A stretch of DNA of 64,000 nucleotides, taken from assembly GCA_021401465.1 (NCBI GenBank), contig JADDMT010000002.1, forward strand, positions 124,001 to 188,000, written 5' to 3'. The notes under the pieces were generated by a model that had not been told where the DNA came from, made no database searches, and saw only the letters and a list, made by a program, of their open reading frames with translations. This DNA is from Teratosphaeria epicoccoides. Lineage: Eukaryota; Ascomycota; Dothideomycetes; Mycosphaerellales; Teratosphaeriaceae. A program made the translations under genes and the position numbers. Below, piece by piece: positions 21,225-32,872 of the stretch; the first letter of the stretch is position 1, and each line of letters starts with the position of its first letter.

Positions 21225-23178
21225 GGTGGCCTTGCACGCTTCTTGTGCAGCGCATGTGGGACGATGCTGGGAAGGATAACATGAAAGAGCGAGAGAGTCA
21301 CAGACCTTCAAAATCAATTCCGACCATCATTCTGGGCGATGTCTCGGCCATGAGAGTAGGTGCAGCAGATAGACAGACCGGCGCTAGCGGAGAAGCCATG
21401 CCGAGTGAGAGAGGAGGCGCACGTACAACGGATGGTGGGATGTGGAGGTATTCCGCACGGGCAGTGGGATCGATTGCATTGATGAATGGGACGGACACGG
21501 GTTGCCGGACCGGTGGGTGCGCATTCCACGCGCTCCTGGATGATTGTCTGATGACCGCTCGTTGTGTTATCCTGTTGCGGGAAATGAATTTGATGCTCAT
21601 GAGAGGCGTTGCCAACGTTCCGAGGGCCATTACATGTCAAGGTTGTGTTATTGTCAACAGCGGAAGTCTAATACAACATGCAAAGCGGCAGAGCGGCACA
21701 CTTCCGTGTGTGCAACGGCCGAGATTCGGGTCGGGGCTTACAACGCCAATGCCTTCTGGTGCCCATCGCTACTCGCTATATTGGTCTGATTGGCGGCCGC
21801 GTGCAGCATCGCCGTCAAGCCGCAAGACGTGCACAGGATATGTTAGTCAGGTGTTCCATCAGTCAATTCATCGGTCGCTTGGTTGACATGGCTGACTGCT
21901 GTTTGGCTGCTCACTGACAGCCCGAGCTCTACTGACGATGCTGTTGACTGCTTGCAACGTCATTGATGATCAAGTGTTGAGCTATCCGTCAACCGGTCGA
22001 TCGATTCATTAATTCCACCAAGCGCTGACTCTTTCCCGAGACGTGGTGAGCCTTGATAGCATGGATTGCAAAGCTCCACTGGTGCCGGGATCAGAAGACT
22101 AGGACAAAGCAATGCGATACGGCTACGTTTGACGCATGATCAAGTTTCTATGCCAACCAGACACTGCCCTCGACCAATGAAGCTACTACACAAGCACGCC
22201 TCGTGTTCCTCAGATCACATGGCCTTCTAATTCCCAGCGGCAGAGCGCTTGTCCGCTATACTTGGCTGCTCTGGTGAGGTCTGGATCATAGACCGCTCCG
22301 AATACTGTGCAGGGAAAGTGCTGCCAGGCGCCTAGCTCATAAGCTACCAGTGAAGAGAGAAGAGGGCACACGAATGAGTCCTCGGTGCACTGATGAGCCG
22401 CACTGCTCGAGTGTGCCTTGCCGCAGCCGTCCTGAAGTGGAGGGCGGCATGGCACAAAGACTCCTTTCCACCAGTCATTCAATCTGTGCAATGGCTGATA
22501 TGACTATTACCTCACAGGTTTCATTGGTCCCTGGCAAGGAGACTGCTTGTAAGCGCCGATGACCAGACTGATGATGCTGTTGAGAGTGCCATGCCTGATT
22601 TCAAGCGTTAGGTGTTGACTTTTATTATCATCCAGGAGACTGGTCCGATAGGTTGTTTTACTGATGGTGTCGACAAATGCAGAGATGGGCAATGGAATGC
22701 AGTGGTCCTGCCACTTGAATCACGGGGTAAAAGAGCTCCGTAGTCCCGGAGACAGGGATAATATCTCCCATTTTATATGCCTGATTACCTCGTTCTCATC
22801 CCAGACCGACGGCGCTTCATTGTATTGCTTTGTATTTGATGATGCGAGCTACACCAGAAAGCACGAAGCAGCAAGTAGCGGCCCAGCAACCAGGGTCCAC
22901 CCAGAGAGACTCCCTCAGACCCCGCCATGGGGAGCATTGCCCCTCCACCAAGATGGCGTGATCGCATTTCACATTCAATCCCTACTAATCCAGACCTGAT
23001 TCGCTCCATCAGGCAATACGCTAGAGCCATGGTATGTGTCTAGCTGGGCAGAGAGCGTGATCGGCCCTAAATTTGTCTCACACATGCAGATCTGTCCTTC
23101 GCCTCTCTCACCAGCATCTCTACTCGCGACACATCTTCATCGAAGCCATACACGGCAATCTATAGCACAATAGCAGCC
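21225..23178. other. long intergenic region without a supportable gene
   Basis: About 1.95 kb between divergent genes. GC content falls and all frames are short with flat codon use. No repeat array or RNA gene was seen. The part next to 23178 is presumably the peroxiredoxin promoter. Confidence 0.55.
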
Positions 23179-23983
23179 ATGGGATCTACTGACCGTCCTG
23201 AGCCTCTCCGCCTGGGCACCATTGCGCCCAACTTCAAAGCGGAGACCACCGCCGGTAAGCAAGACGAAGCATAAACAATAAGAGCTCCACGCGCTGACGA
23301 TGGGCATCTAGGCCCAATCGACTTCCACGAGTTCATCGGTGACAATTGGGTCGTCCTCTTCTCCCATCCTGAAGACTACACTCCAGTCTGCACGACTGAG
23401 CTGGGCGCCTTTGCGAAGCTCGAGCCTGAGTTCACCAAGCGCGGTGTCAAGCTTATCGGCCTGAGCGCGAACACTATTGAGAGCCATGGCGGTTGGATTA
23501 AGGATATCAACGAGATCAGCGGGAGCAACCTGCGCTTCCCTATCATCGGCGACAAGGAAAGGAAGGTCGCCCTCGCATACGACATGTGAGTGGGACAGCG
23601 CAGTTGGTACAGGCGACACAGAAGGCTGACGGGTGTCTGGCAGGATCGACCACCAAGACGCAACCAACGTCGACCAAAAGGGCATCGCCTTCACCATCCG
23701 CTCCGTGTTCATCATCGATCCGAAGAAGACCATCCGTACTATCCTCTCCTACCCAGCCTCGACTGGCCGCAACACCGCCGAAGTTCTCCGCATCGTCGAC
23801 TCGCTCCAGACTGGCGACAAGAACCGCGTCACGACCCCGATCAACTGGGTGCCTGGCGACGACGTGATCGTGCACCCCTCGGTCAAGGGCGAGGAGGCTG
23901 AGAAGCTATTCCCCAAGATGAAGGTGGTCAAGCCTTACTTGAGGTTCACGCCACTGCCGAAGGAGCAGACATCCGCCAATTGA
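23179..23983 (+). CDS. PRX1: 1-Cys peroxiredoxin (PRDX6/Prx1 type)
   Basis: Three exons (23179-23254, 23312-23585, 23644-23983) give 229 residues. The introns are 57 and 58 bp, with GTAAGC and GTGAGT donors. The enzyme reduces hydroperoxides using one peroxidatic Cys. The active-site motif is PEDYTPVCTTE with Cys52, in the signature P-x3-T-x2-C. Further family features are SHGGWIKDI, FPIIGD, the helix around IRSVFIIDPKKTIR, YPASTGRN and the C-terminal domain with PINWVPGDDVIV. No resolving Cys is present in the C-terminal part, consistent with the 1-Cys class. The N-terminus is short with no clear presequence, so a cytosolic form is likely. Confidence 0.93.
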
Positions 23984-25169
23984 CTGGCAGAATCATGGAG
24001 TAGGCTGATGTTTAAGACGGCGTGGGAGAATGAATGGGGAAAGTCGGTCACGGAGGATGGATATTAGCTGGGGCTTGTCTGGATAGAGCAGCAATGCGAT
24101 GGCGATTCAATCAAAGCTTATACCCGTGTGGATCATCCTTGAGCAGGCACTACGCGTGATTTGGCTCGATAGCTCTCACATACGTGTCTCGTCTGTTGCA
24201 CCACAAGCCACTGACGACTCGCGCCATAGCGGGACTTTGGAAGGTTGATTGCCATCAACGAACACCGTGGACGCAGTCTATTCTCGGAGGAGAGTACCTG
24301 TCTCGAACAGGGCATGTGCGAGCATCGCGCGTCGATCTTTTTGGTGGTCGTTTTATTTACCAACTGTGCGGTTGTGTCTACTGTTTCAAGTCTCCACTCG
24401 TTCGTCCGTGCACGACTCCCACAGACCTGGGCCGACGATCTGGACAGCTGGACAACAAGGACTCACGACGGGGGTGCGAACGACGACCGCCAGATGGGGC
24501 TTTCGCCATGGACAAACACGCGATGCATCCCCGTCAAATGTCGAGTTGGCGAAGGTAGCTGTCAGCCAATACTTCAGATACGCTCGATGATTGGGCAGCG
24601 ATGGACGGACGAATGGCGGGAGCGGCTCCCTGGCCAGAGCGGGTTTTGGCGTTCCTTGCATCTCTTGGCGTCGGGCGTGCATCCACATCAGGCCAAAACA
24701 TCCTTGCTCCCTCGCCAATCTGGGTGGTAAAGGGTGGCCAAATGGTGAGCAGTCGTCTGTCACGCTTGGGCGATACCGGCAAGTCGTGGTAAACAGGTAC
24801 GATATTTCCCTGCTCTCATCTCGCGGCGGAAAGTGGCGGACGAACAGTCGGGGGTGTGGACGCAAACGCTCTGCACATGTGGAAGGTGTCGAAGCGAGTC
24901 GACCAAGTCGAGCCGGTCGCAGCGCACGGCAGCTTGCATATGCGTGAGATGCTCGCAAGGTCTTCGGAACTACTTTCACACCAGCCACGCGGGGTGGAGA
25001 GGCCGCCGGAGCTCTTGGGTAGGCAGGCGCTGGCTGAGAAGGAGAAGGAGCGAAGCTGTCTCAGGCTCTTGCCCGGTGTAACAAGTCTCGTCCCCGACAA
25101 AGCGTCGTGGTCACTCTGCTCGCCCTCTTCACTCATCCACCACTTTGTCACGCGCCTTTACTGACTGCG
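23984..25169. other. intergenic, no supportable gene
   Basis: About 1.2 kb. Open frames on both strands (up to 200 codons on the minus strand, 24988-24386) are rich in Arg, Cys, Pro and His and lack coding-like third positions. The 3' part should hold the promoter of the kelch gene. Confidence 0.5.
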
Positions 25170-28100
25170 ATGGCCATTCCTCTAGGTGCGATAGCTTACT
25201 CAGCCGTAGACGCAGAGCCTGCTGAGCATCTGCCTGCCCTGCGCTTACCGAGCTTTCTGACCAGGAAACCCGCCTCGGACGCTCGAGGCGGACCGTCATC
25301 GGGCAGCACGTCGTCGGGGCGCTCAACTGATTCGTCGCTGAAGAAAGCTGATGCGTCTCCGTCCAGGAAGTGGAGAGTCGGCAAGAAGCACCAGAAGAGG
25401 CTTTCTGGCCGAGGCGCGACCAAGCGTGCGCGTGCTGAGTCGAGGCCGCCGACTGCGTCATCCGTCCAGAGCTCTGAAAACAGCAGTTGCGCGCATCTAC
25501 CCTTAGACGTCTGTCCGGAAGGGAGTGGCCACCGGCTCCGCCGCAAAGCAGCTTTCGAGCTGCCCGATAAACAGACACGTGAGACCTGCGACGATCGGCC
25601 GAAGCATATTCCTATAGTGATACCCAATTATGATCCCGTAGCACGCGATCACAACGAGGCACGCGCTGAATCTGGTTCGACCCTGTCTGCTGGCAGTAGC
25701 AGCTCGCTATCGGTGTCCGACTTCCCGGAAACACCTACGTACAAACTCGTGCCTGAGCCAGAGGCCCTCACAGGGACGGACCGGCCACGGCATGTGGAGA
25801 TCAGAATCCCAAGTTGGGCACAACCTCTGGTAAAGCAACCCGCGACGCCGCCGCGACTGCATCTGAGCCATCAATCGGTCTTTGTCATCGATCCGTTCAC
25901 TGACGTCGGCGCTTTGTCCTCTCCAACCATGTCAAGGCCGACTCCGGAATCCAGCCGCACCAGCACAATGGACTCCTCCAGTCTGTCAAGCGCATCGTCT
26001 AATCAGCTTTACACGCACCAGGACAGCGGCTCTCAATCTCATCTTCCAAGCGCAAATAGCAGCCAATCTAGCCTTGTCGGCATGCGCGCTGAGTATGAAT
26101 CCGCGTCAGAAGCCGAATCGTCGCATGACGATGGTCCCCGGCCATCCACCAGGGCGGCCGCGACATCTGCGCTCCCGGCATCTCAAACGCCGATCGTGAA
26201 CAATACCGCCAACTTGTCTGGCTTGGTCTGCAATGTGCATCGCACGACAGGAAAGGAACCTCATCCGCTTGTCGGCGCCACTACTACGATTCTAGGCGAC
26301 AAGCTGTACGTGTTTGGCGGACGACGACTGTCACGGACCAAACCTCAACTCACCTCCAGTCTTTATGAGCTGGATCTCATCCGCAGGCACTGGACGAAGC
26401 TGAGAGTGCACGGTGATGTGCCCGCAGCACGATACTTCCACAGCGTGTGTGCGCTGGGTGATACCAAGCTTGTGTGCTATGGTGGCATGTCGCCGGCGCC
26501 ATTACCTCTCGATGCGCCTCCAGATACTCAACCTGAGACAATTGTCATGTCCGACATCCACATGTTCGATGTCACGACCAACACATGGACGAAGGTCTCT
26601 GCTGCAGACTCGCCTCAGGGCCGGTACGCGCATTGCGCGGCTATCTTGCCGAGCGCAGCAGTATTTGCAAGCGCAAACGCACCCACAAGTGCTCTCCACC
26701 ACAATCCACAAGGCAACAAGCCGCATGAAGGCACACTAGGCGTTGCAATAGATGGCACTGGTGGCGCCGAAATGATAGTCGTCGGCGGCCAAGACAGTGC
26801 AAATCATTATATTGAGCAAGTCAGTATTTTCAACCTTCGTAGTCTGAAGTGGACAGACACCACCGACATGAGCCGCAGCTGTGGCGCTTACCGGAGCGTC
26901 GTCACGCCTCTCACGACCCTCAGTGCCAACCAGATCGGGGCTGGGCCCCACGCGAGGAATGACATGGACGATGAAGACGAGGAGACGGAGAGCATAGGAT
27001 CAGGAGCACCAATGCTCATATACTCAAATTACAACTTCTTGGATGTCAAACTGGAGCTGCAGGTTCGGCTCACGGACGGCACGCTTACAGAGAAGCCAAT
27101 GCAGACAAACGTCTGTCCTCCAGGTCTGCGCTTTCCAAATGGCGGTATCATCGACAACCACTTTGTGGTTTCGGGAACGTTCCTCACCTCTTCCAAGCAG
27201 GAATATGCCCTCTGGGCACTCGACCTGCGGACTTTGTCCTGGAGTCGGATAGATGCCGGCGGAAGCATCTTCAGTCAAGGGAGCTGGAATAGAGGTGTGC
27301 TCTGGAACCGCCGAAATGCTTTCGTTGTACTTGGCAACAGGAAGCGGAGCCTGGTCGACGACTACAACAATCGCCGCATCAATTTCTCGAATATGTGTGT
27401 GGTGGAGCTGGAGGCATTCGGCCTCTACGACAACCCGAGACGAGCTGAGCCGACATCGAGCTATATCTCAGCAAGTGCGTCGCCGCCGCTCGCGCAGCCA
27501 GACCTGACGGCATCTGGTAGACAGCTCTCTCATGGTGCCGAGTGCCTCGGCACCTTGTCACTCGGCGTAAAAGAGTTGGCTGATATGGACTTTCTTGCCA
27601 TTGACGGCACGCGAATACCGGTGAACTCACGTCTGATAGCCAGGCGCTGGGGATGGCACTTTACAAGCCTCTTCAAGGAATCATTGATAGCCGCAGCAGA
27701 GACCGACACGGTGACTCTCAGAGCGGCCGCGAGTGGTAACCCTGCTCGGAACTCTTCTATCACCATCACGCCATCAGTGACTTCTGGCTCAACGACTCTG
27801 ACAAATAATTCTCAGCCAGTCAATGAGATCCCTGACACCAGAACTGCGCCGCCTCCAGTGCGCCCTCGACTCTTCTACTTGCCGCACACGGCACCTACCT
27901 TGCAAGCTCTCTTGCATTATCTGTATACATCTACATTACCTTCTGCACCGTCACCAATGGCGACGCCACAGGTCTTCTGCTCTCTGCTTCAGCTTGCACG
28001 GCCCTACAAGATTGACGGACTCTTGGAAGCCGTTGTCGAGCGGCTACACGAGTCGTTGGACGGTCGTAACGCTGCAGCTATATTCAACGCCGCTGCAATG

Positions 28101-28553
28101 GGTGCAGGCGGTGGCGAAGGAGTACTCTTTGCGGCAGAAACCCGCAACAGTGTACGAGAAAGTACGATCCCAATTCGCACAGCTAGTCTTGCCGGTCCCG
28201 AAGGACCGAATGGTGGGCGAGGCGGCCCAAGTCTACGTGTCGACACGGATGTGGCGAATGGACAGAGCACTCGCACCGCCATTCCAGCAGCCGGCACCGG
28301 CGACGACACGGACGGCGAGGTGCCCAACAGCGCGGTCACAGAAGACAGCATGAGCGAGAGCGAGAATAGCTTGAGCGCGAGGAGCTTCACCGGCAGAGCG
28401 GATAGGGATCGTGACATCTGGAGTGGTGCAATTAGTTCTGTTGTCGGTTTGCAGAAACGAGGTCTGAGAGGGCTAATGGAGGGCAGACGGATGCGCGAGC
28501 GAGGAAGGGGCGACGGACTTGAGGGCCAAAGGGTCGGGCTAGGCATAGCTTGA
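25170..28553 (+). CDS. kelch-repeat protein with C-terminal BTB-like domain (Mds3/Pmd1-like)
   Basis: A single large exon of 1127 residues from ATG 25170; an in-frame ATG 21 codons upstream would give 1148. The first 350 residues are disordered and Ser-rich. The kelch propeller begins at HPLVGATTTILGDKLYVFGG, continues through LYELDLIRRHWTKL and RYFHSVCALGDTKLVCYGGM, and runs to about residue 760. A BTB-like segment follows (LADMDFLAIDGTRIPVNSRL, then LQALLHYLYTSTLPS, then LLQLARPYKIDGLLE). This architecture and the wording of the first kelch blades match yeast Mds3/Pmd1, which act downstream of TOR/PKA to restrain sporulation and support pH responses. S. pombe Ral2 shares the architecture and is an alternative. 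Function here is by homology only. Confidence 0.82.
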   Translation: MAIPLGAIAYSAVDAEPAEHLPALRLPSFLTRKPASDARGGPSSGSTSSGRSTDSSLKKADASPSRKWRVGKKHQKRLSGRGATKRARAESRPPTASSVQSSENSSCAHLPLDVCPEGSGHRLRRKAAFELPDKQTRETCDDRPKHIPIVIPNYDPVARDHNEARAESGSTLSAGSSSSLSVSDFPETPTYKLVPEPEALTGTDRPRHVEIRIPSWAQPLVKQPATPPRLHLSHQSVFVIDPFTDVGALSSPTMSRPTPESSRTSTMDSSSLSSASSNQLYTHQDSGSQSHLPSANSSQSSLVGMRAEYESASEAESSHDDGPRPSTRAAATSALPASQTPIVNNTANLSGLVCNVHRTTGKEPHPLVGATTTILGDKLYVFGGRRLSRTKPQLTSSLYELDLIRRHWTKLRVHGDVPAARYFHSVCALGDTKLVCYGGMSPAPLPLDAPPDTQPETIVMSDIHMFDVTTNTWTKVSAADSPQGRYAHCAAILPSAAVFASANAPTSALHHNPQGNKPHEGTLGVAIDGTGGAEMIVVGGQDSANHYIEQVSIFNLRSLKWTDTTDMSRSCGAYRSVVTPLTTLSANQIGAGPHARNDMDDEDEETESIGSGAPMLIYSNYNFLDVKLELQVRLTDGTLTEKPMQTNVCPPGLRFPNGGIIDNHFVVSGTFLTSSKQEYALWALDLRTLSWSRIDAGGSIFSQGSWNRGVLWNRRNAFVVLGNRKRSLVDDYNNRRINFSNMCVVELEAFGLYDNPRRAEPTSSYISASASPPLAQPDLTASGRQLSHGAECLGTLSLGVKELADMDFLAIDGTRIPVNSRLIARRWGWHFTSLFKESLIAAAETDTVTLRAAASGNPARNSSITITPSVTSGSTTLTNNSQPVNEIPDTRTAPPPVRPRLFYLPHTAPTLQALLHYLYTSTLPSAPSPMATPQVFCSLLQLARPYKIDGLLEAVVERLHESLDGRNAAAIFNAAAMGAGGGEGVLFAAETRNSVRESTIPIRTASLAGPEGPNGGRGGPSLRVDTDVANGQSTRTAIPAAGTGDDTDGEVPNSAVTEDSMSESENSLSARSFTGRADRDRDIWSGAISSVVGLQKRGLRGLMEGRRMRERGRGDGLEGQRVGLGIA

Positions 28554-28775
28554 TGGATGGAGGGGAGTATCTTGAGGTGTCGTGACTGGTCACGTGCGGT
28601 GTCAATGCACCGACAGAAACTCGCCCATGCTAGCTAGCATTCCAAGCCAACGTGCAGCAATTGATTTCCATCGTCCCCTGGCAGATGTGAGCGGCGCGCT
28701 CGGCGTCTCGATGATTGGTAGCAGCACAGGCTCGCAAACCGCGATCTGGTGTGCGTCGGCCCGGACATTGAAGAT

Positions 28776-28847
28776 ACAGAAAGCACATGGAAGACAGAAA
28801 GCACATGGAAGTCAGAAACCACATGGAAGTCAGGAAGCACATCGAAA
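28776..28847. repeat. 18-bp tandem repeat, four copies
   Basis: Units are ACAGAAAGCACATGGAAG twice, then TCAGAAACCACATGGAAG, then a diverged TCAGGAAGCACATCGAAA. It lies between the kelch gene and the BYS1-like gene. A 99-codon frame crosses it but is not convincing as a gene. Confidence 0.85.
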
Positions 28848-29134
28848 GACAGCAATAGCTCAAGATCGCATTGCCCAATGACCGAATTATTTTAGGTGTG
28901 TACATTACTTCCGCGTCGAGACCGACGATGTCCATGCCCAACGCTATCAAAAGAGTGCCAATGCAGTGTTTGCCGTAAGTCGTTAAAAAAAATGCCCGAG
29001 CGGAACCAGAAGTGAAACTCCAGCGCTACAAATGCTCGCGCGATCCCGCCAAGCACGGGCTCCCGCACACTTTTCTGGAACATGGCGTCCAAATCAGGCC
29101 GCCAAGGCCTGCTGCGCCCCGTCGCACCCTACGT

Positions 29135-29681
29135 CTACGGGCACAGCGACAGCGTGAAGTCGCCGTTCTGGGTGTCCGTGAACACAGCGCCGTTGCCATT
29201 CGGGTTGCTCGGCGTGTACGCGTGCTCCAGCTCGCCCTGCCGGTCCTTCGGCGAAACGATGTCGAATCCGTTGCCCTTGGAGTCGAGTTGGAAGCCCTCG
29301 GATTTGAGCGGGTCGCCGAAGATGGTGCTGAGGGAGTAGTAGGTGATGTCGTTGCCTGTGACACGAATTAGTCCCGTGGGGCAGGTGAGTTGGTTTGGGG
29401 GGGGAGAGCGACGGACCGAAGGAGTAGGTGTTCTGGAGGGGAGAAGACATGTCGGGGCCCTTGGAGATGGTGAGGGCGTGTTGCTCTTTGGCGTCGTTGA
29501 GGACGGGCCCGTTCCAAGCGTTGCCGGTGTTGGCGGAGAGGGTCTTCACGCCGTCGTGGGAGGCGCTGCCGAAGGCAGAAGTGAGGTAGAGGTCGAAGGA
29601 ACAGTGGTTGTCGACGGTGATTGTTGCTGCGGAGGCGGCGGTGGCGAGAGCCGAGGCGGCGATGATGATTTTGGAAAGCAT
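29135..29681 (-). CDS. BYS1/thaumatin-like small secreted protein
   Basis: Exons 29681-29417 and 29355-29135 give 161 residues. The 61-bp intron has donor GTCCGT and branch ACTAAT. Residues 1-19 are a signal peptide (MLSKIIIAASALATAASAA). The mature protein starts ITVDNHCSFDLYL and continues with GPVLNDAKEQHALTISKG, TYYSLSTIFGDPLKSEGFQL and a C-terminal DFTLSLCP, leaving Cys residues near both ends that could pair. The NHCSFDLYL start, the length and the beta-rich layout resemble BYS1-type antigenic thaumatin-like proteins, which are cell-surface or secreted. An in-frame ATG lies 54 codons upstream, but the signal peptide fixes the start. An extension downstream of the stop is not needed. Confidence 0.78.
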
Positions 29682-30610
29682 ATTGGTTGTGTTGGGGATG
29701 TGTTTTCCGGTGGAAGGTTTTGGCTGATGATCTATGTGTTTGGATCTCTGCTGCCTTTTGACTCTTTGCTGTGTGGGTGTCGACTGTTCCTCAGGCGCAT
29801 CTCTGGTATTATATATATGTATGCCATTGACCAGTGTGGTCATCGGGAGGCTCGCTGGGATGCCAATTATAGCGCAAATGCGATGGCTGGGGCGGACACG
29901 AACGACAGGGAGGCTCCCTGGCAGCTGACTGCACTACCCGTCCCGTCACGGCGCATTCGTATACGAGCCTGAGCAGGATGTCAGAGACACACGGCTGTCC
30001 GCGGAAGCCGAATGATCTCACACCGCATCGACTGCTGTCGAGAATCTTCGAGATCTGAAGCTGAGACGAAATTGCCAATTTGCATGGCGTGCAGCGGAGG
30101 GTGGGTCCAGCTCCATTCATAGCATATTCACCGCCCATGTACACCGCATTTAACAATAGCCACATATCATCCATGCTGTCAAGACTTAGCGATGCCCTTG
30201 TGGATGATCAACGCTGGGCTCGGGGCCCACATATCCATCCCATGTTGCCCAAGGATCGGCGGTCGGAGAGAAAGCTTCGTGAACGAATTGACGCAAATTA
30301 TCATGGGCAGTGTACGAACTAGGAAACATCAGCTTCGAAGGTTCTACACAGACATCGGTCCGTTGCCTGTCCTCACTCGGTAGCTTGCACATGATAGTCG
30401 GTCAGGAAGTTTTGTGGCACCTGATAATGGCTACCAGATTGCTGCGCCCGCCCGTCCATCTGCGATTCAGGTTGCTGTTGAACTTGGCGCTGTTTCGGCA
30501 GTTGCTGAACCTGTGTGCCCGAGGAGTTGCTACTGTCTTCTCACTTCGGTGCTGAAGGTCGTCTGTTGCCGAACACCCTGTGTGACCTGGGAATACGTCA
30601 GCGATCCGCA
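29682..30610. other. intergenic plus eroded 3' end of the regulator pseudogene
   Basis: The part nearest 30610 (about 30610-30390, minus strand) may be the worn C-terminus of the Zn2Cys6 gene, because a Gln/Thr-rich sense (VTQGVRQQTTFSTEVRRQ) is broken by a TAG and a TGA. The remainder shows nothing. Confidence 0.4.
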
Positions 30611-32872
30611 TCATACCAAGCACCTAGGTGATGCAGGCAGGACGACGTCGCACATTTGCTCCAGGAGTTCCTTCCTCAACTCATCCGACTTGTTCCACTG
30701 CTGGGATGAAAGCGTGGCAATGCCGTTCTGGCAGGCTTCATAATCGTCCTCGACCAACTGGGGCATCATGGCAAGGCTGCCGCTGTTCCTGGATCTGAGC
30801 ATGACAGTGCGGAACAGAGGGGTAAGAGCAGCCACGAAGATCGTCAGTGGATGACTGCTCGGGATGCATTTTATGAAGGGGATGATCCTTTTTTGCTGGT
30901 TGCAAGTCCGCAACAATGCTGCTGCAGCATCGTTCGAAGTCTGCAGGCAGACAGCGAATTGCAACTCGTCAGGAGATAGTGCCAGGCCAGGGCGATGGAT
31001 CTGGTGTTCGATCAGTCATACATCGCCCTTACATCCCTACGAGAGGCTCATGACTCACAAGCTATCGGATGTAGTGGTAGAGCAATTGCTCATTGGTCCA
31101 AGATGCGAGCACAGCAAGGTCGGCCGGATCGTCGGTCTCCGCATCTGGCAAATCGTCTGGGAGCTCCTCAAATGAGAAGTCCAGCTGATCCTTCATGCAG
31201 TGGGTAAGATGTCAACGACTATCTCGAACACAGGTCTCAAAAGGAACGTACCAATAGGTGCTCACAACAAATTCTATTCATTTGTTCAATCTTGGTGGAA
31301 GCGTTCTTCCGCTTACTGTGTGTGTATAGGACGTCAAGAGTCCGAGACAGAATCCTCGAAAGTCGACAGACGCTGATAAAGCGATGTATTTTGGTTCTTC
31401 CAGGCACACAATTCAAACCTTCTGTAGGCGTCAAGTACTCATCATCGATGTCCGACGGTTCCGAGACTGTGGCTTGTCAGTGGCTCTCGTCTCGTGTTCA
31501 CTTAGTGTGTAGAAACATACTTGTGATGTCGGCTTCGTGAAGTGATCGGGGCAAGCCTTGTAACGCAGAGTTTGATAAATGCAATGTGAAGATGCACCAG
31601 AACACTCGTCTTTTCATCTGAGTCTCCAGAGGATTTCCAGCGAATCGTGGGCCTTCGTGGTGCAAGCCCACCTCAAGAGCGATCGTATTAGCAATCGCGC
31701 TGATTCGCATACCCTCGCTCCTTTGTCGCAGGGTGAGCAGTGCGTATGAGTGAAGCGCCAAAGTTTGCAGCCGCAGAAGGCCATCGACCTTTGTACGCAG
31801 AGTCCGAAGATGACAATGACGCGCCATATGGAGGGCTCTGATTTGGTTGTGTGCTCGATCCTCAGTCTCGCGGGAGAGATCAAAGCAGTATCCGATCGCT
31901 AGCGCAAACCAGAATTGAGCGAGTAATTCGAAGGATTCGATCTCGATGTTCTGCAGGCGATAAAGATGGTCGACAGCTCTGGTGAATGATGGCTGATGGA
32001 CCCACTGGGAACGTGCGCCGCGTGAAGAGGAAGAACAGATGGAGAATACGCTCTGCTTCTTGACGACTCGGTAGCTCTGTGGAACGAGCCTGCCACAACA
32101 GGATGTCGAATTCCGCCAGCCATCTTGCTCGGGTGCTGTCATTGAGGTCGAAAAGAGCGAAGAAGTCTTTGTCTGTGGGTTGTTGGCTTCCAGCATAGAT
32201 CGCTTGCATGGCCTTTGCCGTAAAGGCTATACCTGACGAAGCACCCATGTATCGGTCATAGCCCTCTTCATCTCGCACGTGAAAGCCAAGCTCCTTGAGG
32301 GTAGTCCAATCTGGAGTCGTCTGAGTTGGAGCGCTGGTCGCTCGAGGACCAGGCGTATTCGGATTACTCTGCTCATCAGACGTCTGACCGGAGCTCGAAG
32401 GCAATGCTGAGTCTCGCCGACCCTCGAGCTCTCTTACCCGGGCCTCAAGATATCTGGTTCATGTAGTCAGTATGAGACGCCCCACGGCAACGGCGTCCTT
32501 GGCATACTGCACATAGCTACGAGGCGTAGCCTGTTTAGTCAGGCGCGACCGACTTTCACACGGGAAATTTGCCGTTCTACTGCAGACCAAAGATTGTCAG
32601 TAGGGATTATCGGGGCAGCGCTGTAGTATCATTGTACTGCACACCAGTTACCGCAGGGCTTTCCGCCATCGCCTACTTCACCATTAGCATCTGCCAAGCT
32701 CCAGGTGCACGGTCGATCTGATACATTTGATCTTCTTCCATCTGCCTGAGTATGGTCAACGTCAGTACGCCGTCCCTTACGTCTGAAGATCGGAAACTTT
32801 ACATCGATCGCAGACCTGGACGAAAGTTGCCTGTTGCCCGAATCGTCGCTGCTCCGAAGCGGAATCTCCCAT
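30611..32872 (-). pseudogene. Zn2Cys6 transcription factor, frame broken
   Basis: The start is ATG at 32872 (MGDSASEQRRFGQQATFVQV). Exons are 32872-32803, 32745-32725, 32672-32645, 32579-32508, 32453-31521, 31466-31252, 31190-31059 and 31000-30611. Joined, the first four give CDRC, RWKKIK, C, DGGKP, CGNC, RTANFP, C, a perfect C-x2-C-x6-C-x5-C-x2-C-x6-C zinc cluster, then the linker QYLEARVRELEG. The regulator middle-homology region follows. Two lesions break it. One extra G in the run at 32003-32001 shifts the frame between RRTFPV and HQPSFTRAVD. A TAG at 31064-31062 sits between LLYHYIR and the Leu before IHRPGLALSP. Everything else is intact, so the damage is recent or one lesion is a base-calling error. 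The target pathway is unknown. Confidence 0.8.

Noticed and set aside
24386..24988. 200-codon minus-strand open frame upstream of the kelch gene
   Set aside because: Arg/Cys/Pro-rich, unrecognised, and overlapped by equally long frames on the plus strand.
28582..28881. 99-codon frame across the 18-bp repeat
   Set aside because: Only the repeat gives it a pattern. The rest has no coding signal.
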